From Syncephalis fuscata (taxonomy: Eukaryota > Zoopagomycota > Zoopagomycetes > Zoopagales > Piptocephalidaceae), in assembly GCA_025786725.1 (NCBI GenBank), contig JAHLTZ010000001.1, forward strand, positions 806,001 to 870,000: a stretch of 64,000 bases of DNA, given 5' to 3'. Shown in pieces: positions 1 through 11,674 of this stretch. Position numbers and translations under genes: made by a program. The first letter of the stretch is position 1; each line of letters begins with the position of its first letter. The notes below the pieces were generated by a model. That model did not search any database. It had not been told where the DNA came from and was given only the letters and a program-made list of their open reading frames with translations.

Positions 1-2
1 GC

Positions 3-104
3 GATAATCCAAGCTTAGGATTACAACTGGCGGGAGGCATGCTCTTTATCGCTGCTTACTTAGCCATTCGATTACCTTTTGCTATTCATGTCAAAAAAGA
101 ATAA
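3..104 (+). CDS. 3' end of a membrane protein (partial)
   Basis: An open frame enters from the left edge and stops at TAA 102-104, leaving 33 codons. They contain one hydrophobic segment (LQLAGGMLFIAAYLAIRLPF) and a short basic tail ending KKE. That would fit the last transmembrane helix and cytosolic tail of a multi-spanning permease, possibly a paralogue of the convergent MFS gene next to it, since such genes are often tandem. This is inference: only the last helix is visible and no family motif is present. The frame is continuous to the window edge, and the stop is followed by a 43 bp gap before the stop of the opposing gene. Confidence 0.5.
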   Translation, partial: DNPSLGLQLAGGMLFIAAYLAIRLPFAIHVKKE

Positions 105-147
105 AACTATTAGATATCATTAAACGTTTATTTCAATGCTGTGCCTT

Positions 148-1833
148 CTAAATCTTTACAAGCCATTGATGAGTCAATTTTTGTCTGACGAGAATAATAG
201 CCATAGTGGCACCGCAAACAATCATGACGCCTGTATAAACAATTAGTGGCATATAGCCATGTTCGCTTTTAGTAGCATCAAGTATAGCACCGGCAATGGG
301 CGATCCAATCAAATTACTAACACCAGTTGATGCATAAATCATACCGGTAACCGTAGTGAGACCGTCCATACCTATAACAAAACATAATAAATCTATATAA
401 ATATTTGTCTGGTATAAGCACTGGTGGACACTTACCGAATGCTACAGTAATAACCACTGGTGTTAATGCAGCAAATCCGCCCATAAATAATCCATACAGT
501 AGTGAGAATATTACCAAGGGTGCCATGCCGGTCGAAGGTAACCAAACTACTAAACAAACTATACCAGCAAGCATGACACTGCCGACATACGTGTTGATTC
601 GACCCACGTAATCAGATGCTAATCCTAGTGTGATACGACCCACGGCTGATGCACCATTCATAATGCCTATTAGTACAGCGCCATCCGTTTTTGTAAGGTC
701 AGCCGATGTTGCATAGGCTAAATAGATATTTAGTATACTATTGTTATAAGCCATATCCACTTACAAGGAATATAGTAGAATGGTACTAGATATCCCAAAC
801 TACAAAACATGTTAGTAATCCATAACCCAAAAAATGCTGGATTCTTAATTCGTTCCCAGAACCATTGACGTGATCCAATAGCTGGCGCAGTCGTTTCTTT
901 TGTATTATCATTATTATCATTTACTATTGCTTGTTCACTGTTTACGTTAATAATATGTTCCGACTTTTCTTTAATACTATGACCGTTGGAACCTATTGAT
1001 GAAGTAATATCTGCTACAATGCCTTCATTCTTATTATCCATATTATCATTTTTACTATTAATTGTTTCTTTATATTCCTTTACTTCTACTTTTGCTTCTT
1101 CCATTGGAGGCTGTGGTCTGTGGCGGGCAGACGTATAAGCAGAATGGCAATCAACATAGCTACTAATATCCATGCAGCTAGACAGCGCAGTGTCCATGCA
1201 ACACCGATGGTATCAATAAGTTTACGTGTTATCGGTGCCATGGCCATACCGCCTAATCCAGAGCCTGAAACAGCAATACCTGTAGCAAATCCACGTCGCT
1301 TATCAAACCATCTTGGTGGCGTGGCTACAACTGGATAAAAGGCGAATGAAGTACCCAGACCAAACATCAAGCCTTGTGTTAGATAAAGATGCCAGATCTA
1401 TACAACGTATTCAAGTAGTCAGTAATTATTAGTATTAAGGAACATTGATTTACCTCGGTGGCCCATGATGCCAACAGTAGTCCCAAACACATCAACACGG
1501 TACCGATAAGCATAGCTATACGATAGCCTAACCAGTCGCCCAATCGTCCAGTTAATACGCCAAATAATCCAAGGGAAGCATAGGATACGGAGCCGACAAA
1601 TGTTATGCCAGTAGTTGTAGCTCGGCCACGGTACATCTCGGTATATTGCTGTTGGAACACGCCATAGGTATATTGCACACCATACATTGCAAATAGAGCG
1701 AGAAATGACGCAAATACCACGACCCAGCCGTATAGTTGTCACGGCTTATAAATAGGGATTTACGCGACACATGATCTGTCGACTGAGTAGCAACAGTAGC
1801 TTTATTAGTCTTCGTTAAAGGCGGCGAGGTCAT
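148..1833 (-). CDS. MCT-like MFS permease (frame breaks)
   Basis: Major facilitator of the monocarboxylate-porter-like group (the fungal group of Mch-type transporters). Exons on the minus strand are about 1833-1454, 1397-765, 717-436 and 371-148, all with GT-AG introns of 46-64 nt. The predicted protein has a short Thr/Lys-rich N-terminus, then helix 1 with YGWVVVFASFLALF, the family-typical QYTYGVFQ, a long charged Asn/Asp/Lys loop between helices 6 and 7, and PFYYIPSYATSADLT opening the second half. Two places need one extra base to keep the frame: near 1735-1740, just before YGWVVV, and near 1120-1130, just after helix 6 (LIRLP to RHRPQPP). With both restored the topology is a normal 12-helix MFS. 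Substrate is unknown. The breaks could be assembly deletions or real decay. Confidence 0.75.
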
Positions 1834-2090
1834 AATGCAATAATACGCTAGCAATGCCAGCTAAACAGCTTGTTGGTAAATTATCAGATAAAAAGTAAAA
1901 TGTTGGGGTCAAAATAAATTAGTTTCAATCCCTTAAAATACTGAGTAATGTCATACAAATGGTTTACTTTATTGATAAGCATCGATTGGATTTATTTAAT
2001 ATAGTAATATTCGGTATTCATTAAAATTGATATGATTGATGTTATTTATTATATTGGATATTTTAATGCAATCAATGATATATATATATA

Positions 2091-3581
2091 TTAGCGTATA
2101 TCTTCAATATCGAGTGAAGTCGATGCCGCGTTGAGTGCTCGTAGTTGCCATGGCTCCAAGTGAGAACGGGCTGTAAATGATGTACGTGCTTTTTTAAACT
2201 TTTCTCCTTCATTATTAACTGCACACTCATATGCTGTCTATATGAATCAGTTAGGTTATTGATCCGTCATTAGTGTGACTATCATTAATCACTTACCTGT
2301 AAAAATTGCCCCTGATGTGATGACTCGAATGAAGGTAACATATCGATGGATTTGCATTATGCCCATCAAGACGGCCCCATGCACCGAGTGCCATCCAACA
2401 AAGACCGCCATTAAACAAGTGTTGTGGAATGAGCAGCTGATCCGAAGGTCGATGGCGCATTTCATCAAGTGCTGCGTCGAAAGCATGTACTGAATGTAAA
2501 TAGTGACCATATCGTGCAGCTGTTTCTGCTTCATGAATGCGTGTATAACAATGCCGTCTAATTTGATATTAATAAACCATTAGTTATTTGGCTAATTAGA
2601 CGCATTAATAACTTACCCGTCGCCTGCTCGTTCATAAAGATCGGCTGCACGTCGATAGAGCTGTGCTGCACGTAGACCAGTAGCACTAGGCCCGGTCTTT
2701 TGTTCTTCTTCTTCGCGAGAAATACGTCCTATTTCAGCTTCAGCCAGTTTACAAAGTAGACCAGCTGCACGCGATTCACCTGTAGTGCCACAAAGCATAA
2801 ATAACTCAATGGCACGCTCAAGACAAGCAATTGCTTTTCCATCTAAATTTAATTCGTACATATTCATAAATAAATAGCAAATACGTAATACATTTTCGAT
2901 ACATACCATGTCGACGTCCATTGGCGGCTTGTACATGGCATTTATATGCCTCTTCAAAACAAACAGCCGCTTCATACGCAGCCAAATCATCACCGCCACC
3001 AGTCTTAGACCCGAAGCTGATGCTGCAAATGCTTCGCCAGCAGTAATGTATGCTTTGGCTGCCTGTGAAACTGCCTCATTGTTAATTAATTATCATTACA
3101 AAGCTGGCCATCGATTCAAGTAGCCATGGATGCAACACTTACAATTGCGTTTACCTTTCGCGCTAGTTGCACTCTCCTTAAGTTCTTCTGCTTTATCTAA
3201 TGCATCTGAATTTGCCGCCGCACCAGCTGAACTGCCTGTTGACAACATGCTGCCTTTAACGCGTGTTTCATTGATAGGCCACCAACGTCCAAGCCAACCA
3301 AGGTAGACGGCTTCGGAGCCATTGGCATAGTGCACCGTTGCTATAGCGCATACTTGGTAGTTCTCGTAGACAATGTCGGGCATAGGGGTGGCTGCAGTGG
3401 CCAGTCGTCTCAAAAAGCGTCCGACATTCGCGGCTGTTGACGCTGTTGTTGTAGAAGCCGTGCCATCTGGAGAGCGATCTTTACCTATACTTGTGAGATG
3501 GTTGCGAAAGTGTTCAAATGTAGGCGTGGTCTGTTTGGAATAGTACAACAGTAGTCCCAGTAGGAACAGTAATGGAAACAT
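2091..3581 (-). CDS. alpha-SNAP (Sec17)-like protein with N-terminal extension
   Basis: Soluble NSF-attachment protein, the adaptor that brings NSF/Sec18 to SNARE complexes for disassembly. The exons give SNAP-type helical repeats in order: AKAYITAGEAFAASAS, LAAYEAAVCFEEAYKCH, IACLERAIELFMLCGTTGE, AAQLYRRAADLYERAGDG, then LPSFESSHQGQFLQ, which matches the FPAFxDSRExxF region near the SNAP C-terminus. Introns are short GT-AG. Frame must be restored near 3003 (one base missing) and once or twice in about 2350-2400. The first exon is odd: from ATG 3581 it codes for a hydrophobic segment (LLFLLGLLLYY) and a region ending YLGWLGRWWPI, not part of SNAP. It may be a separate small membrane protein whose ORF overlaps the SNAP 5' end, or a fusion. 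Splicing of AAA-G or AAT-T to TTTCACAG keeps the frame open. Confidence 0.65.
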
Positions 3582-4028
3582 GGTGACGATGAAGTTGAGG
3601 AGTGGAGCGGAAGCAGTCCAATAGAAAGACGAGTCAGTAGTTTATATGGACAGCTGACAAGCAGCCATGCTTTGTGTCCAAGCCTATTATTGCTACTTCT
3701 ATCGCCAACGGTGCCATGACCATATGAGCACAATAATGCAATAGTCTATAAACTGCTTCAAAATTGAAGACATAACAATAGCGTGTAAATAAATAGATTT
3801 ACAGATAGATAGATGTTAGTATATTTATTAATGTTTATTATTGTAAATAGTGTTGGTATAAAGAATAGTAACTAATATTAATGATGGTGATTTTATAGTC
3901 AATAATAATGTAATAGTAATAATGTAATAATAATGGGAAAACTGACATTCACGATCATCAATGGTGTGGATCAGCAAGACGACTAATAGTTCCTCCTCTT
4001 CCACACACACCTATTTGGAATCGTCGCC
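3582..4028. promoter_or_regulatory. divergent promoter region, SNAP-like gene / eL42
   Basis: 447 bp between the divergent starts. It is AT-rich, with a short TAGATAGATAGATG repeat near 3800-3813 and a pyrimidine-rich CTCCTCTTCC tract just upstream of the eL42 start, of the kind usual for ribosomal-protein genes. No ORF with support. Confidence 0.4.
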
Positions 4029-4956
4029 ATGGTGGGTATATAACTATGAAGATGAATACACATCCACGCCGGTACTGCCTGCTTCATGCCATCTACTATG
4101 CTAGATGTATATACAAATAAATGGATGGATGGATGGATAGATGGATAGGAGAGTGAAAGGATGGATGGATGGATAAATTGTAGCAAAGACTCTGTAACCA
4201 ATCTAGTAGCAGCCAGTTTCATTGGTATAGAATACGTTTGTAGAGTAAAATAGACATGTTAGTAGGCATGAAGCAGTGCAGTTTATAGGCAATAGTGGAA
4301 TAGTAGAAGCGACTTTAAACACACACATATATTGAATCTATTTATTTATCAATCTATCTATTGTATTACAGGTCAACATCCCAAAGACCCGCAACACCTA
4401 CTGCAAGGGTAAGGAGTGCAAAAAGCACACCCCCCACAAGGTGACCCAGTACAAGGCGGGCAAGAGAGCCGATGGCGCTCTTGGTAAGTAATGGGCATAT
4501 ACATATATATATATGTATATATATGCGTGGATATATGCAATGGCAAATGGTCAACGTGTATAATAGTTTGCATAAATACAATACACATGCTGTCGACCAT
4601 TCATGCTACGCGATATAAGTGATTAAAACTAATCATCGGTTTGACTATTAATAGGTGAACGTCGTTATCGTCGCAAGCAAAGCGGTTTCGGTGGTCAAAC
4701 TAAGCCAGTTTTCCACAAGAAGGCCAAGACCACCAAGAAGGTCGTCCTCCGTCTTGAATGCACTGCATGCAAATACAAGCACCAGTTGACTTTGAAGCGT
4801 TGCAAGCACTTCGAACTTGGTGGTGACAAGAAGACCAAGGTGAGTAGCATCCAATATATGCTTAAATGGTGTAATTAGATGATAGCCATAACTAATATAT
4901 ATATGTATTTTATCTGCGTGTTACTACGCATATAGGGTGCCGCTCTTGTTTTCTAA
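4029..4956 (+). CDS. RPL42: 60S ribosomal protein eL42 (L44/L36a)
   Basis: Component of the large cytosolic ribosomal subunit near the E site. The model is 4029-4031, 4372-4483, 4655-4839 and 4936-4956: 321 nt, 106 residues, exactly the family length. The first exon is only the ATG, in a GTCGCCATGG context, followed by a 340 nt intron with a GTGGGT donor; fungal RPL42 genes often have an intron right after the start codon. Zinc-ribbon cysteines appear as CKGKEC near the N-terminus and CTAC and C in the second half. The conserved block [19 protein letters not shown] is intact, and residue 56 is proline, the form linked in yeasts to cycloheximide sensitivity. Intron 1 holds a GATG microsatellite near 4119-4175. 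All splice phases close and the protein ends GAALVF, so this is a high-certainty call. Confidence 0.96.
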
Positions 4957-6200
4957 GCTGTCAACTATTCAGCTTTTGTGCGCACATTCCTTTCTATTTG
5001 CACGGTGTAGTCATGGCGTCACATGCGTACAGATAGTGATGACTGCGTGTTGAAATAAATTAGCTTCACCATAATACATTTATTATGCAAGCAACAAAAT
5101 TTAACTATGGCTATTATTACTTTGTTGTGTTGTAATTGTTATAGCAATATTATTAAGGGATTGTTAAAAATACACCAAATTAAGAAAATATACCACAATG
5201 TCTACCAAACTATTTAAATGAGCTATATTTACCAGTATCAAAAAACTGAGAATTGCCGCTGATGAGTTTAAACTTGTTGGTAATTGCAAATGATGCAACA
5301 TTGACCAAGTAATCAAAGGAGGAAAAAATAGGTAGTAGCTTAGTTAAACGTTTTAATATCAATTTAATAAAAAATTATTACTATTATTAAATGACTTCAA
5401 CTTTAACAATAGCTCAAATTAGCTTATTTATAGCAAAGATTGTAATTGTATAGATTCTGATATAAACTAAAATGAACTAAATTATAAAAAGGCATTATTA
5501 TTTAATTAATAGTGTTATGTATTTATAATAATGCTGAATAATAAAAGTTACAAAGCTAAAAATCCCTGATGGAAAAAGCGTTAATTACAATAAACGCAAC
5601 AAATCTTAATTTAAAGCTTTACTAATTTACGTAATTTAGTTAATTGTAGTAATATTAATAGTAATAAAAATTGTGTTTTATTTGTTAAAAAACTTTTAAC
5701 AATATACTCGTGATAAATGCAACTAAAAAATACAATACAACAATATGATATGTAAAAATTAGCACTAAAATGTTGAAATAGTGGTTAATGCTGGAATAAA
5801 CGTTTTTATTGAAAAATAAATAAAGACTACTAATGAAGCAGCTATCAAAAAAAGTGTTATTAAATAGTGTTTAGTCTACAATGAATGTAATTACAAAAGA
5901 CGAGGTACGATATAAACAAAGAATGATTTAATTAATAAATTATTAAATAATATATTAAATAAAATAAAAAACAGTCTATAAAATTTCTTTTATTATTATA
6001 GAAAATAATTAATAATAAAAAATAAAATAAAGAGTATTATTAATGCAATGTACCACTAAATACAATATAAATGTAAATAGCTCCAAGTTATTTTAATTAA
6101 TTAAAAGTTTAGCACAAAAATCAGTAATGTAAGGAAGTAAAAAATGGACATAGAGTTATTGTGAACACGTAATGGATTCGTAATAAAAACAGTTAACAAA
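4957..6200. other. AT-rich intergenic region
   Basis: 1.24 kb between the convergent 3' ends of eL42 and the ammonium transporter. Very AT-rich (poly-A/T runs, TAATAAT strings). It should hold the 3' UTRs of both genes (AATAAA-like signals near 5053 and 5817), but there is no coding or RNA signature that I can support. Confidence 0.6.
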
Positions 6201-7556
6201 TTACTTTCGAGTTTCGATGGAGTCTAGAGTGGGTGCTTCTAGAACGGTAGCTTGATTTTCAAGGCTATTTGTTGGTTTCATGATTTGGTCGTAGTTGTAC
6301 TCGCCCATTTGAGTGACATCTAAGCCAAGTGCTTCCTCTTCTTCGTCGACGCGTAACCGAAGAGCGGGTATTTTGTTCATAATAAACAAAATGATAAAAG
6401 TAATGCCAAATGCCCAGGAGGCACCGGCAGCACTAGCAGCCATTTGAATAGGCAATTGAATCCAATTTCCATTAATCCAGCCTCCTTCAATAACGGCACC
6501 GTCCAGCTGAGCAATGCTAGCGTCGGTAAAGATGCCTGTAAGCAGATTGCCAACCAGACCACCAACACCGTGTACACTAAATACGTCAAGTGCATCGTCG
6601 TATCCAAGGCGGTGTTTAAGGTCACCGGCAAAATGGCAAACACAACCGGCGATAATGCCAAATACTAGTGCAGCCCATGGCTGGACAAATCCCGATGCTG
6701 GTGTAATGGCTACAAGGCCAGCTACTGCACCACTGCAAAAGTGGAAACTACTTAGCTTGCGTTCATGACGGTAAGCAAGTAGCAGCCAGGTAAGACCGGC
6801 AGCTGCAGCGGCAACGTTTGTGACAATAGCTGCCATACCAGCACGGCCGTTTGCGGCGACAGCACTACCAGGATTAAATCCGAGCCAGCCAAACCATAGT
6901 AGAGCAGTACCAAGCATAACATTGGCGTAGTTGTGCGGCTTGAAATCCTCTTTGCCAAAGCCATGACGACGACCGACCACAAGAGCGTAGGCAAGTGCAG
7001 CAAATCCACTGCTCATGTGCACAGGAGTACCGCCAGCGTAGTCCAGGCTGCCCAGTGTGCGTAGCCAGCCATTAGGTGCCCAGGTCCAGTAGGCGATTGG
7101 ATTATAGACCACTGTAGACCAAATGAATAAAAATACAATGGCCGGCAAAATACGAGATCGTTCGGCAGCCGCGCCAAATGCCAAAGCCGGTGTGAGTGCG
7201 GCAAACATACTCTGGTAGGTGCAGTAGACGGTGCCGGACACAGTGGGCGCGTTAGGATGAGGTGTATCGCCAACATTCATAAGAAAAGCTTGTTTAAGAT
7301 TGCCGATAAAGACGCTGCCGTCCTTGGCCAGTGTAAGAGAGTAGCCCCAGATGAACCACTCGAGTCCGACGACAGCCAAGCTAAGCATGCTAAGGAAGAT
7401 TAAAGAAAGGGCGTTCTTGCTACGCGCCATACCGCTGTAGAAGTAGCCAACGCCGGGAATCATGATAAAAACCAAAGCGGTCGAAGTGAGTACCCAAGCT
7501 TGGTCGCCATTATTAAGCGGCATTGCTGCCGCTTCTTCGCGTCGAATTAAATGCAT
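6201..7556 (-). CDS. ammonium transporter (AMT/MEP family)
   Basis: Plasma-membrane ammonium permease. Single exon, 451 residues, no breaks, normal length. The N-terminus (NNGDQAWVLTSTALVFIMIP, then GVGYFYSGM) is the typical first helix, and the signature DYAGGTPVHMSSGFAAL follows. The twin pore histidines are His180 (PVHMSSG) and His329 (VFSVHGVGGLVGN). The cytosolic tail is rich in Glu (DEEEEALGLD) and ends near LDSIETRK. The start at 7556 gives an 11-residue charged leader; a second Met at residue 12 is also possible. It is intronless, unlike most neighbours, and higher in GC than its flanks, which could just reflect strong expression. Nitrogen control is likely from the family, but no site was identified. 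Membrane segments and motif order make the family certain; MEP sub-type is not assigned. Confidence 0.95.
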   Translation of the reverse strand: MHLIRREEAAAMPLNNGDQAWVLTSTALVFIMIPGVGYFYSGMARSKNALSLIFLSMLSLAVVGLEWFIWGYSLTLAKDGSVFIGNLKQAFLMNVGDTPHPNAPTVSGTVYCTYQSMFAALTPALAFGAAAERSRILPAIVFLFIWSTVVYNPIAYWTWAPNGWLRTLGSLDYAGGTPVHMSSGFAALAYALVVGRRHGFGKEDFKPHNYANVMLGTALLWFGWLGFNPGSAVAANGRAGMAAIVTNVAAAAAGLTWLLLAYRHERKLSSFHFCSGAVAGLVAITPASGFVQPWAALVFGIIAGCVCHFAGDLKHRLGYDDALDVFSVHGVGGLVGNLLTGIFTDASIAQLDGAVIEGGWINGNWIQLPIQMAASAAGASWAFGITFIILFIMNKIPALRLRVDEEEEALGLDVTQMGEYNYDQIMKPTNSLENQATVLEAPTLDSIETRK

Positions 7557-9531
7557 GATAGAAAAGAAGAAAGAAAATTGAAATACAACGTAAAGTTACA
7601 ATATCGCCGTAATAATTTCAAATGATTTGCGTGCCAGGCGTAACGTCAGCGCGTAGATTGATAAGATTGAAAGCAAAAAAAGATAAAATAAACAATAAAC
7701 GTTGATAATCGGCTTAGTGAAAGCGTGGCTTGTTGTGTAATACTGGATTGGTTCGTTGACCATTGTTCTCCTATATATATAGACATTTGTCCAAATAGAC
7801 CTCGGAAGCAACTTGGCGATGACAATAGACGTGTCAGGGCGTTGGCGCGTACATAAGTTGCAATGCCGTATGATAGGTAATATACGGCGATTTGATAGCC
7901 AATAAATCTGGACTGCGCTATGGAGATGTTACGCCAAAAATGGAATGCTGTCTGTTTGACTGGGTGGTATTACCATAAACAAGAGCACATATTGCTTGCT
8001 CGTCTTTCAGTGGTAAGAGTGCGATAGAAAATATTCATATGCAACCACAGGCAGTGGATTCGGATAAGCGTGTGATTGGATGGATTAACACGCGCGGATT
8101 TCCAATAGAAAAGTCTTTGATGGCGAGCTGCTAAAGCTCTACGTATTTGGCATACGTGAGTCCGCTGAATAAAAGCGGAGCTGCACATATAAGCAATTGT
8201 TTATAGGTACAGCACATAGCCTATTGACACTCCTTTTAATTATAGAATATGCAGCTAGAATTGGCATTATCGACCTTGAGTGTTCCAGGAGATAAGAACA
8301 CAAAAAATATTTAGCTTCACGTGCACCCGTGTGGATACGAGAATTTAGAATGGTCGTACTGGAAAACTTCAAACATGGCTATTTTCTAACAAAAAAAGGC
8401 AAAAGTGTATCACATGTGTGCACTTGAAATAAGTGTTTTAAAAGCTGGAAAGCTGGCAATATTTAATTGGTGTTACTGAAACTATTAGGTATAATAGTTT
8501 ATATACAGCATTAATAGCTAAATACTATTGCGCAGTTATTTATGTATTTTATGCTAACAATCCATTGTATACCATTTATATAATATCAAGTTGTAACTAT
8601 ATTACTTTATTAGCTTAAATGTGCCGTATCATAGTTGTGAATCAATAATTGAGCAGTAGGTTGCGCTTAGGCAGAATATCAAGGCCTATCGAAAAATGCA
8701 CACATAAAATAATTGAATTCAATCCAACCCATGGAATAAAGGCTCCGCAATTATCATAAATAAATAAGCTAAAAAATTAAAAGTTTATAGTTACGCAGAA
8801 TGACATACAAAATAATTAAATTACTAAACAAGTATAGTTTTGAGCACATATTAAAACAAAAATATTATTAATATAAAAAAGTGAATGATCATACTATTAC
8901 AAATCTAGTTAAAGAAGTTGCAAATTAAATGGTCAAGTAGCACCTTATCCCGACATTACTTTGTATATACTAACAAAAAACAATGCAATGGTATTGCATT
9001 GTATGATGGCCAATGGATAAACACTATTTTTTAGCTGAAAGCTATAATTCCAAAAGTTTTGTTTATTAATAATACATGTTAGAATGTAGAGTATGCGTAT
9101 GGTGATTATATGATATCACTTATTATTTATTTTGTTGACGTGTGTTAGACGCAATGTTTTTTTAAAATTATTATTTAAATTAAAGTATAGCAGCATGAAT
9201 ACGGACAGCAATATTAATATGTTACTAAGTAAGAAGAAAGAGAAAGAAAAATGTAGTGATGTAGATTGTCAAATGTTCAATAAATATAAGCAAATTTATA
9301 ATACTGATGTTATTTGACACCAACACTACCCATTAGCATAGAACATATTTTTAGTATTAATCAGTATATCAAAAGCTTAAATACATATAATAAAACAATT
9401 AAAAGTAGTCCAATAATGGACTAAAGAATAAAAGTTAATCGACCCAAAAGCATCTTTATTATAAAATAATTAAAGTGAAGCAATAAAAATGTATTATTAT
9501 TTTTTGTCATTTTTTTAATAAGCACAACAGT
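7557..9531. other. intergenic region between ammonium transporter and MTG1
   Basis: Nearly 2 kb. The part next to the transporter start (7557-8400) has mixed composition and should hold its promoter. The rest (8400-9530) is very AT-rich with poly-A/T runs. The short ORFs here have no recognisable domain, no intron structure and biased composition, so I annotate nothing. Confidence 0.55.
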
Positions 9532-10852
9532 ATGAATAGCTTTCGTCAGTCATTCACGTACCATAGGTCAATTAATTGGTTTCCTGGCCATATGGCCAAA
9601 GGACTACGTCAAATCAAAGAACGACTGCAGCGTGAGGTAGACCTTGTGGTCGAGGTGCGCGACGCAAGAATATCCTTCGAATAATAATAAAAAACATGCT
9701 ATTATACTAAAAGTATTCCTTAACTCTGTAGTACATTCCGCTCTCGTCAACGAATCGTCAGTTTGAGACGCTTGCCCGTCGAAAACAACGGCTCATTGTC
9801 TACAACAAGGCTGACCTGGCGGACCCAGCAGCTGAAAAGGTAGGTATTTTACAGTGAGTGGGTGTAAACGACGTTGTTTGAGCGAATAGCCAGGCACCAT
9901 AACCAACCATTCAATTGCTTGTTGTAGCCAATTACAGAAGCATACAAAAAGTATCTTCGCCAGCCAGTACTATTTACGGATGCTAATGGCAATCGTAATA
10001 TTGATAGGCTGCTTCAATGTGCTTCAGGTATGTCTTAGAGTATGTTCGCGGCAAACTGTCAAAGCAAACGCGCTAATTATAGAAAATAGATGTGGCGCAG
10101 AACAATGCAGGACGTTTATCGCGTACAACTGTGCTGGTTGTAGGCATGCCTAATGTCGGCAAATCATCTATAATTAATGCGCTGCGACGGCTTGGATTAG
10201 GCCGCGGTAAGTAATTTTGCACATGCTACTAACGTGCGATCATTGTGCTGATAAGAAAATAGGCAAGGCTGCCGCAACAGGAGCACAGCCCGGAGTAACA
10301 AGGGCCGTAGTTGGAACAATCAAAGTGTCTGACAACCCAGATATCTATCTCATCGATTCTCCAGGTAATTAGCAGAGTGCTTAGACAACGACACACGGCT
10401 AACGTCAACTACTAGGTGTGATGATCCCGCATATTCCAGATCCAATCACATCGCTTAAGGTTGCAATTACCGGTGGGATCCGTGACCACTTGGCAGACGA
10501 AGAGATTATGGTTGATTATCTACTGTTTAGACTAAACCGAATGGGCAACACCTCGTAAGAAAGACAGCACTGGCTGATCCATTTCTACATTTAAACTGAC
10601 GGTCACGGCCATACCTTTGCAATTAGCTATACTGACCTATTTGGCTTGGATCGACCTACTGATAACGTGCAAGAGCTACTAGCTTGCACAGTGGCACGGA
10701 TTGGTGCTGTTCGAAAGGGCGGTGAAGCAGACAGTGCTGCTGCAGCCATGTACATTCTACGCAAATATCGTGAGGGCCGTCTTGGCCGTTTTACATTGGA
10801 TGGATTTGACGAGGCAACTTTAAAAGAATATTTTCATTACAATGCCAAATAA
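9532..10852 (+). CDS. MTG1: mitochondrial ribosome-associated GTPase 1
   Basis: Circularly permuted GTPase of the YlqF/RbgA/MTG1 family, which acts late in assembly of the mitochondrial large ribosomal subunit. Exons: 9532-9669, 9735-9839, 9928-10027, 10090-10206, 10263-10364, 10416-10554, 10627-10852 (927 nt, 308 residues, all phases closing). The permuted motif order is visible: INWFPGHMAKGLRQIKERL, then DLVVEVRDARIPLSS, then NKADLAD (G4), then GMPNVGKSSIINALR (G1), then GAQPGVTR (G2) and LIDSPGVMIP (G3). Intron 1 (9670-9734) does not start with GT: it reads ATATCCTT at the 5' end, has TTCCTTAAC 14-22 nt before the end, and finishes GTAC, which is the U12-type AT-AC signature. The other introns are short GT-AG introns. 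The start is the first ATG in frame just before the conserved N-terminus; a classical presequence is not obvious. Confidence 0.93.
9670..9734 (+). other. U12-type AT-AC intron in MTG1
   Basis: A 65 nt intron after codon GCA-AGA (Ala-Arg). The 5' end is ATATCCTTC and the branch-site region is TTCCTTAAC; the 3' end is GTAC, followed by ATT-CCG. Removing it gives VRDARIPLSSTNRQFE, the conserved family reading. No GT-AG choice gives this frame. The three elements match the minor-spliceosome consensus almost base for base, with a short branch-to-acceptor distance as expected. Confidence 0.9.
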
Positions 10853-11674
10853 AGCAATCCGTTTATAACTGTTGTACGCCAATTTAGTAGTATGTTAGCA
10901 CAAATGACAGCTTTATTATTGCACAGAGCGGATATCGACAGACTGAATCCCGGTGACCCTTCAAACACATGCCAGCACAACTATGTCATTGGTTGCACTG
11001 TCAGCTAACAAAAGAATTTCTCCTCTGACCCCGTATCATTAGCAATCAGAGCTATCGCTAACGAATGTAATTTCGAAGCAAAAGCAACAACTCGATATCA
11101 ACAGGTTTGGCTGTTTCATATGCGTGCACCCCTGTTATTGATAGTGAAATTGTTTACATCGTGCATCCACTTCTTTATGGCCTTAGCTTTTCGCCCACGT
11201 ATAGATACCAAGTGCAACTTCAAATGGCTGTCATCCATTAGCCGAGACAGAACTGGTTACTCGCCTTTCGTATGCTTCAATTCTACTTGCTTGTCCACGT
11301 GTTACATGCAAGAAGACTTGCCATTGGCTGCTTGGTGAACCTGCGTTTTTTCTTTTCCAATGTATTGCTGAGGACAAAGAGGCAACTGAGTTGCCGCATC
11401 GAGGTAAACGAATATCATATAAACCATGTCGTTTTTCAACGTCTTCAGTTCGGTGTTTACCTACCCCGCCACAACTTACTACAGCTACTTTACTATAGCC
11501 TTGTCGATCCGTTATTCCGTTCACTATTAGCGGCTTATTTTATCCTACGTAATTCTCCTATTAGGTATACTATATTATTATTTCCAACTTGTTGGTTATT
11601 ATTACACGCAATCGACTTGCGTAATTCTTGATTGATTCTCTCTATTCGACTACGAATACTATCATTAGTAAATT
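10853..11674. other. intergenic region upstream of the CAP gene
   Basis: 822 bp holding the MTG1 3' end and the promoter of the secreted CAP protein. Short ORFs on both strands (for example 11272-11631) are Leu/Tyr/Arg-rich with no domain and look fortuitous. Pyrimidine-rich tracts precede the ATG at 11675. Confidence 0.5.

Noticed and set aside
11272-11631. 119-codon ORF upstream of the CAP gene
   Set aside because: No recognisable domain, no intron structure, and overlapping ORFs on the other strand; probably leader or promoter sequence.
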